DNA of 43,959 nt from an uncultured Pelagibacteraceae bacterium (GTDB taxonomy: Bacteria; Pseudomonadota; Alphaproteobacteria; Pelagibacterales; Pelagibacteraceae), in the NCBI GenBank assembly GCA_902573755.1, contig CACGLD010000005.1, positions 1-43,959 of the forward strand, written 5' to 3'. Below are positions 15,852-25,062 of the stretch, piece after piece. The notes beneath the pieces are model-generated. The model ran no database searches and was not told the DNA's origin. It saw nothing but the letters and a program-made list of their open reading frames with translations. The translations under genes and the position numbers were made by a program. Every line of letters begins with the position of its first letter. Within the stretch, counting starts at the first letter, position 1.

Positions 15852-18555
15852 TTTTAAATTAATAATTTTTTATTTATTTTTAAGCTTAATTATATCTTCA
15901 AAAATATCCTCATCTCAAATCATTAATTTCGATGTATCTGAAATCGAAATTACTGAAAATGGTGACATTATGAAAGGTTATAATGGAGGAGAGGTTACTA
16001 CTAATAATGGAATTAAGATTAAAGCTCAAACATTTGAATATATAAAATCTAAATCGTTGCTACAAGCAAGGGGAGATGTAAATTTTATAGATGAAAATAA
16101 AAATATAAATATTAGAGCTGATAAAATTTTATATTTGAAAGATGAAGGTAAGTTAAATGCATCAGGAAATATATTCATTATCGATAATGACAAAAAATTA
16201 AATATCTCTGCAAATAAAATTTTGTACTTTGAGGAAAAAAGTGAAATAATAGCATCAGACACAGTTAAAATAAACGATTTACAAACTAATTTAAAAATTA
16301 ATGCTGATGAAATTGCTTATTTTAAAAACCAAGAAGAAATAATAGCCACAGGTAAAGTAAAGTTTTTTGATAATTTAAAAAATATTAAAATAGACTCAGC
16401 AAAAGCTACATATTCAAAAAAAATTGGTAAAATTTCTACTGAAGGAATTACAAATGCAGAGATTGAGGGAAAATATATTTTTAACTCTAAAGATGTAACG
16501 TTCTTAAAAAACGAAATGCGGATATTCTCATTTAATAAATCAATAATTAAGGATAATAAATTTTCAATATTTAAACTCGATGAATTTGATTATCAGATAG
16601 ATAAAGAATTTTTAAAAGGTAAAAATGTAACTATAATTGAAAATTCTAATTTGTCTGAAAATGAAATTAGTAAATATTATTTTGAAAATGGTTTTTTTGA
16701 TTTAAAAAATAATAGATTTAAAACTGGTGAAACAAAAATTACCTTAAAAAAAAATATTTTTGATAGATCTGATAATGACCCACGGTTGTATGGAGTTTCA
16801 TCAAACCATGAGGGTGGTATAACCACTATAAATAAGGCGGTTTTTACCTCATGTAGCAAAGGTGACGAGTGTCCACCTTGGAAACTTGAAGCAAATACAA
16901 TTACTCATGATAAAAATAAAAAACAAATAATTTATGATAGTTCAATTTTAAAAGTTTATGATGTACCAGTTTTTTACTTTCCAAAATTCTTTCATCCTGA
17001 TCCAACTGTCGAAAGACAGTCAGGATTTTTAACACCTAAACTTAATAATTCTAATATTTTAGGATCTTCAATTGGAGTTCCTTATTTTCACGTCATCTCT
17101 GAAAATAAAGATTACACTTTTAGCCCAACAATTTTTTCAAAAAATACTCAAATTTTACAAAATGAATATAGGCAAGAGAATGAACACTCATCATTTATAG
17201 TTGATTTTGGTTATACCAGAGGATTTAATTCTGAAGAAACTAATAAAAACAAAAATATTAACCACTTATTTGCTGAATTTAAAAAAGATCTTAATTTAAA
17301 TAATTTTATTAGGAGTGATTTTAAAATTTTTTTAGAAAGAACAAATAAAGATACTTTTTTAAAAATATTTGCAAATAGCTTATCAGATAGTGATATTAAA
17401 CCTAAAAATAATGATATTTTGAAATCTGGAGTTGATCTGTCCTTTGAGAATAATAATTATAATATAGATGGGGGTATAGATATTTATGAAGATTTAACTA
17501 AATTAAATAACGACAGGTATCAGTTTATATTACCATATTATAATTTCTCTAATGATCCAATTTATACTGATTTTGGAAAATTTAACATTAGCTCAATTGG
17601 TAATAATGTTCTTGATAATACAAATAATGTCAAAGCAAGAATTATAAATGATCTAAGCTTTAATTTTAATGACAAAATATTTGAAAAGGTGGGGTTGAAA
17701 AATAATTTCAATTTATACTTTAAAAACCTAAATAGCGTTGGAAAGAATGTCGATACTTATAAGTCTAGCCCACAAATTGAATTAAACTCTTTGTTTGAAT
17801 TAAGTTCAGAATTACCCTTGATAAAATATTCGGAAACTTTTGATCAAACATTGGTACCAAGATTGTCATTAAGAATTAACCCAAGTGATATGAAAAATCA
17901 CTCAGATGATAAAAGAAAAATAAATACAAATAATATTTTTAACATTAATCGAATTGGTATTAATGATAGTTTTGAGGCTGGCAATTCACTTACACTTGGT
18001 TTTGATTATAGAAGAGATAATAAAAATGAAACTAACGATTATTTAGAAGTTAAATTAGCTTCAGTTTTTAGAGATAAAGAGGAGTCAAATATACCTTCAC
18101 AAACAACTTTAAATAAAAAAAATTCAAATCTTTTTGGTTCAATAAATTATAATTTTTCAAACAATCTAAATATTGATTATAAATTTTCAACGGATAATAA
18201 AATTGAAAAATTCAATTATAATTCAGTTGGATTAGGTCTAACAATCAATAATTTTGTTACAGATTTTAATTTCATTAAAGAGGATTCTGCTCTAGGTAAT
18301 ACAAATCTTTTTGATATTGCATCATCATATCAATTTAACGCAAATAACTCATTATCATTTAAAACCAGAAGAAATAGAGAATTAAACCTTACAGAATATT
18401 ACAATCTTGTTTATGAGTATAAGAATGATTGTTTGACAGCAGGTGTAAGATTTAACAAAACTTACTATGAAGATAGAGATTTAAAACCTACTGAAAACTT
18501 AATGTTTACAGTAAGTTTTTATCCAATTACTACTATAGAACAGTCTATCGATTAA
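15841..18555 (+). CDS. lptD: LPS-assembly protein LptD
   Basis: Outer-membrane translocon that inserts LPS into the outer leaflet with LptE. 904 residues: signal peptide (about 1-26), an LptA/OstA-like N-terminal domain with repeated strands (about 35-240, e.g. ADKILYLKDEGKLNASGNI), then the LptD barrel domain with the hallmark CPPWKLEA, VYDVPVFYFPKFFHPDP and RQSGFLTPKL. Only three Cys were found, at 338, 344 and 864; the two-plus-two disulfide pattern of E. coli is not kept. Between lptG (11-base overlap) and surA (6-base gap). Confidence 0.93.
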   Translation: MKNNFKLIIFYLFLSLIISSKISSSQIINFDVSEIEITENGDIMKGYNGGEVTTNNGIKIKAQTFEYIKSKSLLQARGDVNFIDENKNINIRADKILYLKDEGKLNASGNIFIIDNDKKLNISANKILYFEEKSEIIASDTVKINDLQTNLKINADEIAYFKNQEEIIATGKVKFFDNLKNIKIDSAKATYSKKIGKISTEGITNAEIEGKYIFNSKDVTFLKNEMRIFSFNKSIIKDNKFSIFKLDEFDYQIDKEFLKGKNVTIIENSNLSENEISKYYFENGFFDLKNNRFKTGETKITLKKNIFDRSDNDPRLYGVSSNHEGGITTINKAVFTSCSKGDECPPWKLEANTITHDKNKKQIIYDSSILKVYDVPVFYFPKFFHPDPTVERQSGFLTPKLNNSNILGSSIGVPYFHVISENKDYTFSPTIFSKNTQILQNEYRQENEHSSFIVDFGYTRGFNSEETNKNKNINHLFAEFKKDLNLNNFIRSDFKIFLERTNKDTFLKIFANSLSDSDIKPKNNDILKSGVDLSFENNNYNIDGGIDIYEDLTKLNNDRYQFILPYYNFSNDPIYTDFGKFNISSIGNNVLDNTNNVKARIINDLSFNFNDKIFEKVGLKNNFNLYFKNLNSVGKNVDTYKSSPQIELNSLFELSSELPLIKYSETFDQTLVPRLSLRINPSDMKNHSDDKRKINTNNIFNINRIGINDSFEAGNSLTLGFDYRRDNKNETNDYLEVKLASVFRDKEESNIPSQTTLNKKNSNLFGSINYNFSNNLNIDYKFSTDNKIEKFNYNSVGLGLTINNFVTDFNFIKEDSALGNTNLFDIASSYQFNANNSLSFKTRRNRELNLTEYYNLVYEYKNDCLTAGVRFNKTYYEDRDLKPTENLMFTVSFYPITTIEQSID

Positions 18556-18561
18556 ATTCTA

Positions 18562-19506
18562 ATGAATAATAAATTATTTATAAAGAAAATTTTAATTAAT
18601 TGCTTCTTTCTGATTTTTATTAACTCTTTGTTTCATACAAAACTGTTTGCAATTGAAAATAAAATTATTCTGAAGATTGACAATAAAATCATAACAAAAA
18701 TTGATATAAATAATGAGGCAAAATATTTAAAAGCATTAAATCCTAAATTAAATGATTTAAATAAAGACAGAATGTATGAGATTGCTAAAGGATCACTTGT
18801 AAGAGAAACTATAAAAGAAATAGAAATTCTAAAAAATCAAATAAAAATTGATGACGAATATTTGGAAAATTTAATTATAAATATTTATTCTAGTATTGGC
18901 CTAAAAAATGAAAATGAATTTATTAATTACCTTGATGAATTTAATGTTGGTATCGAGACTGTTAAAAAAAAAATTTCAAATGAGGCTAGTTGGAATCAAT
19001 TAATATTTTTAAAATTTGGTAAAAAAGTTAAAATTGACAAAAAAAAAATAGAAAGCGATGTAAAATCAATAAAGAATTTTTCTAGATCATATTTGCTTTA
19101 TGAAATTGTCTTCAATGCTAATGAAAAGAAGCAAATAGATGAATTAAGTCAAAAAATAATTAAAAGTATAAATGAAATAGGCTTTGAAAATACAGCCTCA
19201 GCTTTTAGTATATCTGAAAGTGCTAAAGTTGGAGGAAAATTAGGCTGGATAAATGAAAGTTCATTAGATAAAAAAATATTACAACAAATAATAAGTTTAA
19301 ATCAAAAACAATATACAAATCCTATCATTATTCCGGGTGGTTTTTTAATTTTATATATTGAAGATATTAAAGAAGAAGAACAAGCAATAAATTATGAAAC
19401 AGAATTTACTAATAGAATAAGATCAATTACAAATCAGCAATTGAATCAATTTTCCATTATTTATTTTAATAAAATTAAAAAAGATATAAATATAAATGAA
19501 AGTTAA
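18562..19506 (+). CDS. surA: SurA-like periplasmic peptidylprolyl isomerase/chaperone
   Basis: Periplasmic chaperone helping outer-membrane proteins such as LptD fold. 314 residues with a signal segment (about 10-30), a SurA N-terminal helical domain (from IILKIDNKIITKIDINNEAKYLK to about 165) and one parvulin/PPIC domain (about 175-285) with SISESAKVGGKLGWINESSL and PIIIPGGFLILYIED. Classical SurA has two parvulin domains; a single one is common in reduced genomes. Overlaps pdxA by 11 bases. Confidence 0.88.
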   Translation: MNNKLFIKKILINCFFLIFINSLFHTKLFAIENKIILKIDNKIITKIDINNEAKYLKALNPKLNDLNKDRMYEIAKGSLVRETIKEIEILKNQIKIDDEYLENLIINIYSSIGLKNENEFINYLDEFNVGIETVKKKISNEASWNQLIFLKFGKKVKIDKKKIESDVKSIKNFSRSYLLYEIVFNANEKKQIDELSQKIIKSINEIGFENTASAFSISESAKVGGKLGWINESSLDKKILQQIISLNQKQYTNPIIIPGGFLILYIEDIKEEEQAINYETEFTNRIRSITNQQLNQFSIIYFNKIKKDININES

Positions 19507-20461
19507 ACCAATTATAATTGTAAATGGTGAACCAAATAGTATTTTTTTAGAAATATTTCTAAAATCTTTAAAATTTAAAAATTACAAATCTCCAGTTATT
19601 CTTATTTCATCATTAGAATTATTAAAAATTTACATGAAAAAATTAAATTTTAAGAAAAAAATTAAATTAATAAATTTAAACAATTTAAAAAATACTAAAT
19701 TAGATAATAAATCGATAAATGTAATTGATGTAAAAATTAATTTAAATAAAAACTTAAATAAAATAACAAGTAAATCAAATTTTTTTATAAAAAAAACATT
19801 TGATTTTGGTCTTCAGGCTCTAAATAATTTAAAATCAAATAAACTTATTAATGGGCCAATTTCAAAAAAAAATTTTTTAGATAAAGAATACCCAGGAATA
19901 ACAGAATATATTGCTCAAAAAACAAAAATAAAAAAATTTGCTATGCTAATTTACAATAAAAAGTTATCTGTTTGTCCCTTAACAACACATATACCAATTA
20001 AAAAAGTAGCATCTTTTATAAATAAAAAAAATCTTGATGAAAAAGTTAGACTAATAAATAATTTCTATATTAAAAATAGAAAAATCAAACCTCGAATTGG
20101 TGTTCTTGGTCTAAATCCTCACTGTGAGAGTACAGATAAATTTAATGAAGATGACAAAATTTTAAAACCTGCAATTAAGTCTTTAAAAGAAAAAGGCTTT
20201 AAAATTTCAGGCCCCTTTTCAGCTGACACAATGTTTTTAAAAAAAAATAGAGTGAAATTTGATGTTATTATTGGAATGTACCATGACCAAGTTTTGACCC
20301 CAATTAAAACACTTTTTGAATATGATGCAATTAATATAACTTTAGGCTTAAATTTTATAAGAATATCTCCTGACCATGGACCAAATGAAAAAATGATAGG
20401 AAAAAATAAATCAAACCCTCTTAGTCTAATCAGAGCTTTAGAATTTTTGGATAAACATTGA
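19496..20461 (+). CDS. pdxA: 4-hydroxythreonine-4-phosphate dehydrogenase-like PdxA (divergent)
   Basis: PdxA oxidises 4-phosphohydroxythreonine on the way to pyridoxal phosphate. 321 residues. The three metal-binding His are kept: His165 (PLTTHIPI), His209 (GLNPHCES) and His263 (MYHDQVLTPIK). NGPISK and GPFSADTMF also match. But several motifs are changed: the N-terminal GDPAGIGPE becomes GEPNSIFLE, NPHAGE becomes NPHCES, and DHGTAxDIAG becomes DHGPNEKMIG. Its place between surA and rsmA is the standard one, so orthology is likely; the substrate or efficiency may have shifted. The stop overlaps the rsmA TTG by 4 bases. Confidence 0.88.
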   Translation: MKVKPIIIVNGEPNSIFLEIFLKSLKFKNYKSPVILISSLELLKIYMKKLNFKKKIKLINLNNLKNTKLDNKSINVIDVKINLNKNLNKITSKSNFFIKKTFDFGLQALNNLKSNKLINGPISKKNFLDKEYPGITEYIAQKTKIKKFAMLIYNKKLSVCPLTTHIPIKKVASFINKKNLDEKVRLINNFYIKNRKIKPRIGVLGLNPHCESTDKFNEDDKILKPAIKSLKEKGFKISGPFSADTMFLKKNRVKFDVIIGMYHDQVLTPIKTLFEYDAINITLGLNFIRISPDHGPNEKMIGKNKSNPLSLIRALEFLDKH

Positions 20462-21243
20462 TTAAAGCAAAAAAAAGTTTAGGTCAAAATTTTTTAATTG
20501 ACAAAAATATTATTGAAAAAATTATAAATTCAGCAGCTATTAAAGATAAAATAATTCTTGAAATAGGACCAGGAACTGGAAATTTAACAGAATATATTCT
20601 AAAAAAAAATCCAAAAAAAATATTAGTAATTGAAAAAGATAGTAATCTTACGGTAGATCTTAAGAATAAGTTTAATAAAAAAATCACAATAATAAACGAA
20701 GATGTTTTAAAAATTAATGAAACCAGTCTATTTAAAGAAAAGGTAACAGTTTTTGGGAATCTACCTTATAATATTTCAACCGAAATACTTAGTAAATGGA
20801 TAATAAATTTAAAAGACAACTTTTGGTTTGATTGCCTAGTGTTAATGTTTCAAAAAGAAGTGGCTGAAAGAATTATTGCAGAGTTTAATACATCTAATTA
20901 TGGAAGATTGTCAATAATTTCTAATTGGAAATTAAATATAAAAAAAATATGTGATATTAAGCCTGAATCATTTTATCCAAAACCAAAAGTAGATAGTTCT
21001 TTATTATGTTTTTATCCAAAAAAAAATTTTGTTAAAATTAATGATGCAAATAATTTAGAAAAAGTTACCAGAATTTTTTTTAATCAAAGAAGAAAAATGT
21101 TAAAAAAACCTTTTAATCAGCTATTTAATGGAAATCAAAAAATATTAAATAAACTTAGAATTGATCTTAATTTAAGGCCACAGAATTTAAGTTTAGATAC
21201 TTACTATAAATTAACTTGTGAATATGAAAACTTAAGAAGTTAA
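20458..21243 (+). CDS. rsmA: 16S rRNA dimethyladenosine transferase (KsgA)
   Basis: Dimethylates the two adjacent adenines in the 3' hairpin of 16S rRNA during 30S maturation. 261 residues. [11 protein letters not shown] at the N-terminus, SAM motif [13 protein letters not shown] (33-45), acidic VIEKD, and the adenine-binding GNLPYNIST (100-108). Start is TTG at 20458, overlapping the pdxA stop as TTGA; the family start M(I/x)[10 protein letters not shown] fits this exactly. The end overlaps convergent gmk by 12 bases. Confidence 0.96.
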   Translation: MIKAKKSLGQNFLIDKNIIEKIINSAAIKDKIILEIGPGTGNLTEYILKKNPKKILVIEKDSNLTVDLKNKFNKKITIINEDVLKINETSLFKEKVTVFGNLPYNISTEILSKWIINLKDNFWFDCLVLMFQKEVAERIIAEFNTSNYGRLSIISNWKLNIKKICDIKPESFYPKPKVDSSLLCFYPKKNFVKINDANNLEKVTRIFFNQRRKMLKKPFNQLFNGNQKILNKLRIDLNLRPQNLSLDTYYKLTCEYENLRS

Positions 21244-21864
21244 TTTATCAACATGATCTCTGATAAAATCTATATCATAATCTTTTGAGCCATTATTTAT
21301 TACAGCATCAATTAAATTTTTTATTTTTGTATAACATATATTTAAATCATTATTTATAACTACATAATCATAGTTTATCCAATGCAAAACATCTCTCTCG
21401 AATTGCTTCATTCTTTCTTCAGCTATTAATTTTTCATTTACATGTCTTTTAGACAGTCTTTCAAATAAAACTTCTTTACTTGGAGGAAGTATAAAAAAAG
21501 TGATCAATTTATAATCTAATTTTTTATTCTTAATTTGATCGGCCCCCTGCCAATCAATATCAAATAGAACGTTTTTACCTTTGTTGAGCTTATCTATTAC
21601 AGGCGTTCTTGTGGTGCCATAAAAATTATTGAAAACTTTTGCATATTCCAAGAACTCCTCGTTTTTTATCAATCTTTTAAACTCTAACTCATCAACAAAA
21701 AAATAATCTTCTTTTTGATTTTCGTTAGGTCTAGGTTGTCTTGTTGTATGTGAAATTGATATTTCATAATTATCAGTTTCAGATAATTTTTTTACTAGAG
21801 TAGTCTTACCAGCCCCCGAAGGAGAAGATAATATTATCATTACCCCATCTTTTTCTGATGGCAT
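21232..21864 (-). CDS. gmk: Guanylate kinase
   Basis: Phosphorylates GMP to GDP. 210 residues. P-loop [11 protein letters not shown] (13-23), GMP-binding [28 protein letters not shown] and [10 protein letters not shown]. Last of the minus-strand fabD-fabG-acpP-gmk run, 8 bases after acpP. In many alphaproteobacteria fabF and mltG lie between acpP and gmk; they are missing here. The 3' end overlaps rsmA by 12 bases. Confidence 0.97.
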   Translation of the reverse strand: MPSEKDGVMIILSSPSGAGKTTLVKKLSETDNYEISISHTTRQPRPNENQKEDYFFVDELEFKRLIKNEEFLEYAKVFNNFYGTTRTPVIDKLNKGKNVLFDIDWQGADQIKNKKLDYKLITFFILPPSKEVLFERLSKRHVNEKLIAEERMKQFERDVLHWINYDYVVINNDLNICYTKIKNLIDAVINNGSKDYDIDFIRDHVDKLTS

Positions 21865-21872
21865 TAAAATTT

Positions 21873-22112
21873 CTAGTTAGCTTTTCCTTCGATAAATTTA
21901 ACTGCATCGCCTACAGTTAAAATTTTCTCAGCTTCACTATCGGAAATTTCAGATCCAAATTCTTCCTCAAAAGCCATCACTAATTCAACTGTATCTAAGC
22001 TGTCTGCTCCTAAATCATCTATAAAACTTGATTCCTCAGTTACTTTTGCTTCATCGATACCTAAGTGATCAGCTACAATTTTTTTTACTTTGCTTGAAAC
22101 GTCTTCTGACAT
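21873..22112 (-). CDS. acpP: Acyl carrier protein
   Basis: 79-residue acidic four-helix carrier of acyl chains in fatty-acid synthesis. Phosphopantetheine attaches to Ser38 in [11 protein letters not shown]. Strong Shine-Dalgarno AAGGA lies five bases before the ATG (22118-22122), stronger than for most genes here, which fits high expression. A 48-base gap separates it from fabG and 8 bases from gmk. Confidence 0.98.
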   Translation of the reverse strand: MSEDVSSKVKKIVADHLGIDEAKVTEESSFIDDLGADSLDTVELVMAFEEEFGSEISDSEAEKILTVGDAVKFIEGKAN

Positions 22113-22160
22113 ATTGATCCTTTTTGTTATAAATTCTTAATAGTTTAAAAAGCCATTTTG

Positions 22161-22898
22161 TCAAGCCATATACATGCCCCCATTAACATGCAAGGTTTCA
22201 CCATTTATATAACTCGATTGATTTGAGCATAAAAAAAGCACAGCATTTGCAATATCATCTGGCTCTCCTAGTCGGGCAGAAGGAATTTTTGATATTATAG
22301 CCTCTTTAAATTTGTCATCCAATTTATCCGTCATAGCTGTTTTGATAAAACCAGGTGAAATACAATTTATATTTATATTTTTCTTTGCGTATTCTATTGC
22401 TAAACTCTTAGACATTGCAATTATACCTGCTTTAGAAGCAGTGTAATTGGCCTGTCCTAAATTACCTGTATGCCCAACAACTGAAGTAATATTAACAATC
22501 TTTCCAGATTTATTTTTAAGCATTTTTTTAATTGCTGATTTGCTCATTAAAAAAGTTGATGTTAAATTAATATCAATTACTTTTTTCCATTCATCTAAGC
22601 TCATTCTTATTGCTAAATTATCTTGGGTAATACCTGCATTATTAACTATGCAATCTAAATTGCCACCAAGTTCTTTAGTTGCGTTTTCAACAAACTCCTC
22701 AACTTTATCGCTTTGAGAAATATCAAACTTTAATATTTTAATATTTCCATATTTACCTTTTAGTTCTTCAAGTTTTTCTATTCTTGTGCCTGAAGCTAAA
22801 ATATTTGCTCCTGCTTGATATAATTTTTCAATTATTGAATTTCCAATTCCGCCTGAAGCTCCTGTAACAATAATATTTTTATCTTTTAGATCTGTCAT
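22161..22898 (-). CDS. fabG: 3-oxoacyl-ACP reductase
   Basis: NADPH-dependent reduction of 3-oxoacyl-ACP in fatty-acid elongation. 245-residue short-chain dehydrogenase: TGASGGIGNSI (12-22), NNAGIT, catalytic Ser139 in NITSVVG, Tyr152 and Lys156 in NYTASKAG, and the C-terminal GETLHVNGGMYMA typical of FabG. Its ATG overlaps the fabD stop as ATGA, so the two are translationally coupled. Confidence 0.97.
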   Translation of the reverse strand: MTDLKDKNIIVTGASGGIGNSIIEKLYQAGANILASGTRIEKLEELKGKYGNIKILKFDISQSDKVEEFVENATKELGGNLDCIVNNAGITQDNLAIRMSLDEWKKVIDINLTSTFLMSKSAIKKMLKNKSGKIVNITSVVGHTGNLGQANYTASKAGIIAMSKSLAIEYAKKNININCISPGFIKTAMTDKLDDKFKEAIISKIPSARLGEPDDIANAVLFLCSNQSSYINGETLHVNGGMYMA

Positions 22899-23821
22899 AT
22901 TTTTAGACCCTCAATATCACTTTTATTATTAATTGTATCAATTTTTACATTTCTATTAATTCTTTTTACCAAACCTGATAAAACTTTCCCAGGTCCAATT
23001 TCTATAAAATGGTCTACATCATTTTCTATCATATTAATCACGCTTTCTCTCCATCTTACTCTATTTTCTATTTGTTTAATCAAGAGATTTTTAAGCTCAT
23101 CTGGGTCTTTAATCTCATTAGCAGTAACGTTTGATATTAAAATATTTTGACCATTTTTAAAATTAAGTTTATTTAACTCTTCTGTCATTATTTTTGTAGC
23201 ATTATTCATTAAATCACAGTGAAAGGGAGCGCTTACTGGAAGTTTGATATTTTTTATAGAATTATCTTTTAAAATTTGAATTAATTTTTCTAAATCTTCT
23301 GTTTTTCCACTCAAAACAATTTGGCCTTCAGAATTGTCATTGGCAATTTGTACTTTTAAATTTTCTTTATTTTCTGTTAAAATTTTTTCAATCACATCAA
23401 CTGTTGAGCCCAATACCGCAACCATTCCTCCCTGTCCTTTAGGCACAGCGTTTTGCATTGCATTTCCTCTGATTCTTAATATTTTTAAAGTATCTGAAAA
23501 ATCTAGATATCCTGCACATGATAAAGCCGAATATTCACCTAAAGAATGTCCAGCAAAGTATTTTGCTTTGTTTAAATCTAAGTTGAATTCATTTTTTGCT
23601 AAATTAAAAATTGAAAAACTTATTAAAAATATTGCAGGTTGTGTATTTGCTGTTAAATCTAACTCTTCTTTTGGACCCTCTAAAATAAGCTTAGAAATTG
23701 GAAAGTTTAATATATCATCTGCCTTTTTAAACAGGTTTTTAACTTCATCAAAATTGTTGTATAGCTCTTTTCCCATACCTACTACCTGAGATCCCTGACC
23801 TGGAAAAATTACTGAAAACAT
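22895..23821 (-). CDS. fabD: Malonyl-CoA:ACP transacylase
   Basis: Loads malonyl groups onto ACP. 308 residues. FPGQGSQVVGMG (7-18), active-site Ser93 in FAGHSLGEYSAL, SAPFHCDLM with the catalytic His, and IEIGPGKVLSGLVKRI near the end. First gene of the fabD-fabG-acpP-gmk run and divergent from rpsF across an 87-base spacer. Confidence 0.97.
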   Translation of the reverse strand: MFSVIFPGQGSQVVGMGKELYNNFDEVKNLFKKADDILNFPISKLILEGPKEELDLTANTQPAIFLISFSIFNLAKNEFNLDLNKAKYFAGHSLGEYSALSCAGYLDFSDTLKILRIRGNAMQNAVPKGQGGMVAVLGSTVDVIEKILTENKENLKVQIANDNSEGQIVLSGKTEDLEKLIQILKDNSIKNIKLPVSAPFHCDLMNNATKIMTEELNKLNFKNGQNILISNVTANEIKDPDELKNLLIKQIENRVRWRESVINMIENDVDHFIEIGPGKVLSGLVKRINRNVKIDTINNKSDIEGLKI

Positions 23822-23847
23822 ATAAAAAAAACTAAATATTTTGCCTT

Positions 23848-23876
23848 TTTAACTATTGTAATTGAACTTTTATAAT
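23848..23876 (+). promoter_or_regulatory. Predicted sigma-70 promoter for rpsF-rpsR-rplI
   Basis: In the divergent spacer 23822-23908. A perfect TATAAT (23871-23876) lies 17 bases after TTTAAC (23848-23853). The leader would be about 25 bases, too short for the folded S6:S18 autoregulatory element known from other bacteria, and I see no such structure. Confidence 0.45.
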
Positions 23877-23908
23877 AGTATATCCTCACTTTTTAATAAA
23901 GAACTTAA

Positions 23909-24262
23909 ATGAATTTATACGAACATACAATTATAGCTAGGCAAGATACTTCGCCCAGTGAATTAAAGCAACTAACAGAAAAATATTCTAAAATTGTAGA
24001 GAAGAATGATGGTGAAGTTGTTAAAACTGAAAACTGGGGACTGCTAAACTTATCTTATTTAATAAAAAAGAATAAAAAAGGAAGTTACATTCACTTTAAA
24101 ATAAAAGGTAAAGGCAATGTAATTGATGAGTTAGAAAAAAATGAAGCAATTGACAAAAAATTACTAAGATATCTAACAGTAAGAGTAAAAAAATTTGATC
24201 TTGATACAAACTATTTTGGTAAAAAAGAAGATGCTGAAAAAAAAGAGAGTGTTAAAAACTAA
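23909..24262 (+). CDS. rpsF: 30S ribosomal protein bS6
   Basis: Small-subunit protein that pairs with bS18 on the platform. 117 residues: [13 protein letters not shown] start, [24 protein letters not shown] core, [13 protein letters not shown], then an acidic/Lys tail. First of the rpsF-rpsR-rplI operon; its stop overlaps the rpsR start by one base. Confidence 0.97.
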   Translation: MNLYEHTIIARQDTSPSELKQLTEKYSKIVEKNDGEVVKTENWGLLNLSYLIKKNKKGSYIHFKIKGKGNVIDELEKNEAIDKKLLRYLTVRVKKFDLDTNYFGKKEDAEKKESVKN

Positions 24263-24534
24263 TGCCAAAAAGACAAAGTGGAAATAAAAAAGGGAAACAA
24301 AGTAATTTTTCAAAATTAAGTATTTTTCAACCAAACAAATACAAATTTAAGAAAACTTGTCCATTATCAGTAAAAGGTGCTCCTGAGGTGGATTATAAAA
24401 ACATAAAACTTTTAAAAAAGTATGTATCTGAGAATGGTAAAATTTTACCTTCAAGAATTACAAATATATCTCAAAAGAAACAAAGAGAACTTTCTCTTTC
24501 AATCAAAAGAGCAAGAAACTTAGCATTAATATAA
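24262..24534 (+). CDS. rpsR: 30S ribosomal protein bS18
   Basis: 90 residues with a basic N-terminal extension ([14 protein letters not shown]), then the conserved core from [19 protein letters not shown] through [20 protein letters not shown] to KRARNLALI. Overlaps rpsF by 1 base; rplI follows after 1 base. Confidence 0.97.
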   Translation: MPKRQSGNKKGKQSNFSKLSIFQPNKYKFKKTCPLSVKGAPEVDYKNIKLLKKYVSENGKILPSRITNISQKKQRELSLSIKRARNLALI

Positions 24535-24535
24535 A

Positions 24536-24994
24536 ATGAAAGTAATTTTATTAGAAAACGTAAAAAGAATTGGATCTATTGGTGAAGTAATAGACGTAAA
24601 AAGAGGTTATGCTAGAAACTTCCTAATTGCTAATAAAAAAGCTCTCTATGCATCAAAGGATAATATAAAAGAAGTTGAAAAAATTAAAGCTGAGTTGTCT
24701 AAAAAAGATAACGAAAAGAAAAAAGAAGCATCTCAAATTGCTGAACAAATTAATAGTAAAGAGTATTCTGTTAAAAAACTAAGTACAGAAAATAATGAAT
24801 TATATGGTTCAGTTAAACCAACTGAAATTTCAAAACTTATTCAAGAAGAAAACAAAATTGATATCAAGCCTTCGATGATACAACCAGTTGAAGAAATTAA
24901 AGCTTTAGGAAAATTTAAAGTTAAAATTTCTTTACACTCAGAAGTTGATGCTGAGATTACAATCAATGTTTCTTCAGCTGATACGATTCAATAA
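24536..24994 (+). CDS. rplI: 50S ribosomal protein bL9
   Basis: 152 residues. N-terminal domain MKVILLENVKRIGSIGEVIDV, VKRGYARNFLIANKKAL, the long connecting helix rich in Lys/Glu (about 40-80), and the C-terminal rRNA-binding domain (LYGSVKPTEISKLI onward). It sits between rpsR and dnaB, the standard arrangement. Confidence 0.97.
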   Translation: MKVILLENVKRIGSIGEVIDVKRGYARNFLIANKKALYASKDNIKEVEKIKAELSKKDNEKKKEASQIAEQINSKEYSVKKLSTENNELYGSVKPTEISKLIQEENKIDIKPSMIQPVEEIKALGKFKVKISLHSEVDAEITINVSSADTIQ

Positions 24995-25062
24995 TTATAC
25001 ATTCTTTTCCCCAGCACTAATTTAGAATTTGATTTAACCAATTTTCATGTAAATTTATTTTC

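Noticed and set aside
23822-23908. S6:S18 autoregulatory RNA leader before rpsF
   Set aside because: The predicted leader is about 25 bases, and I see no matching hairpin or pseudoknot.
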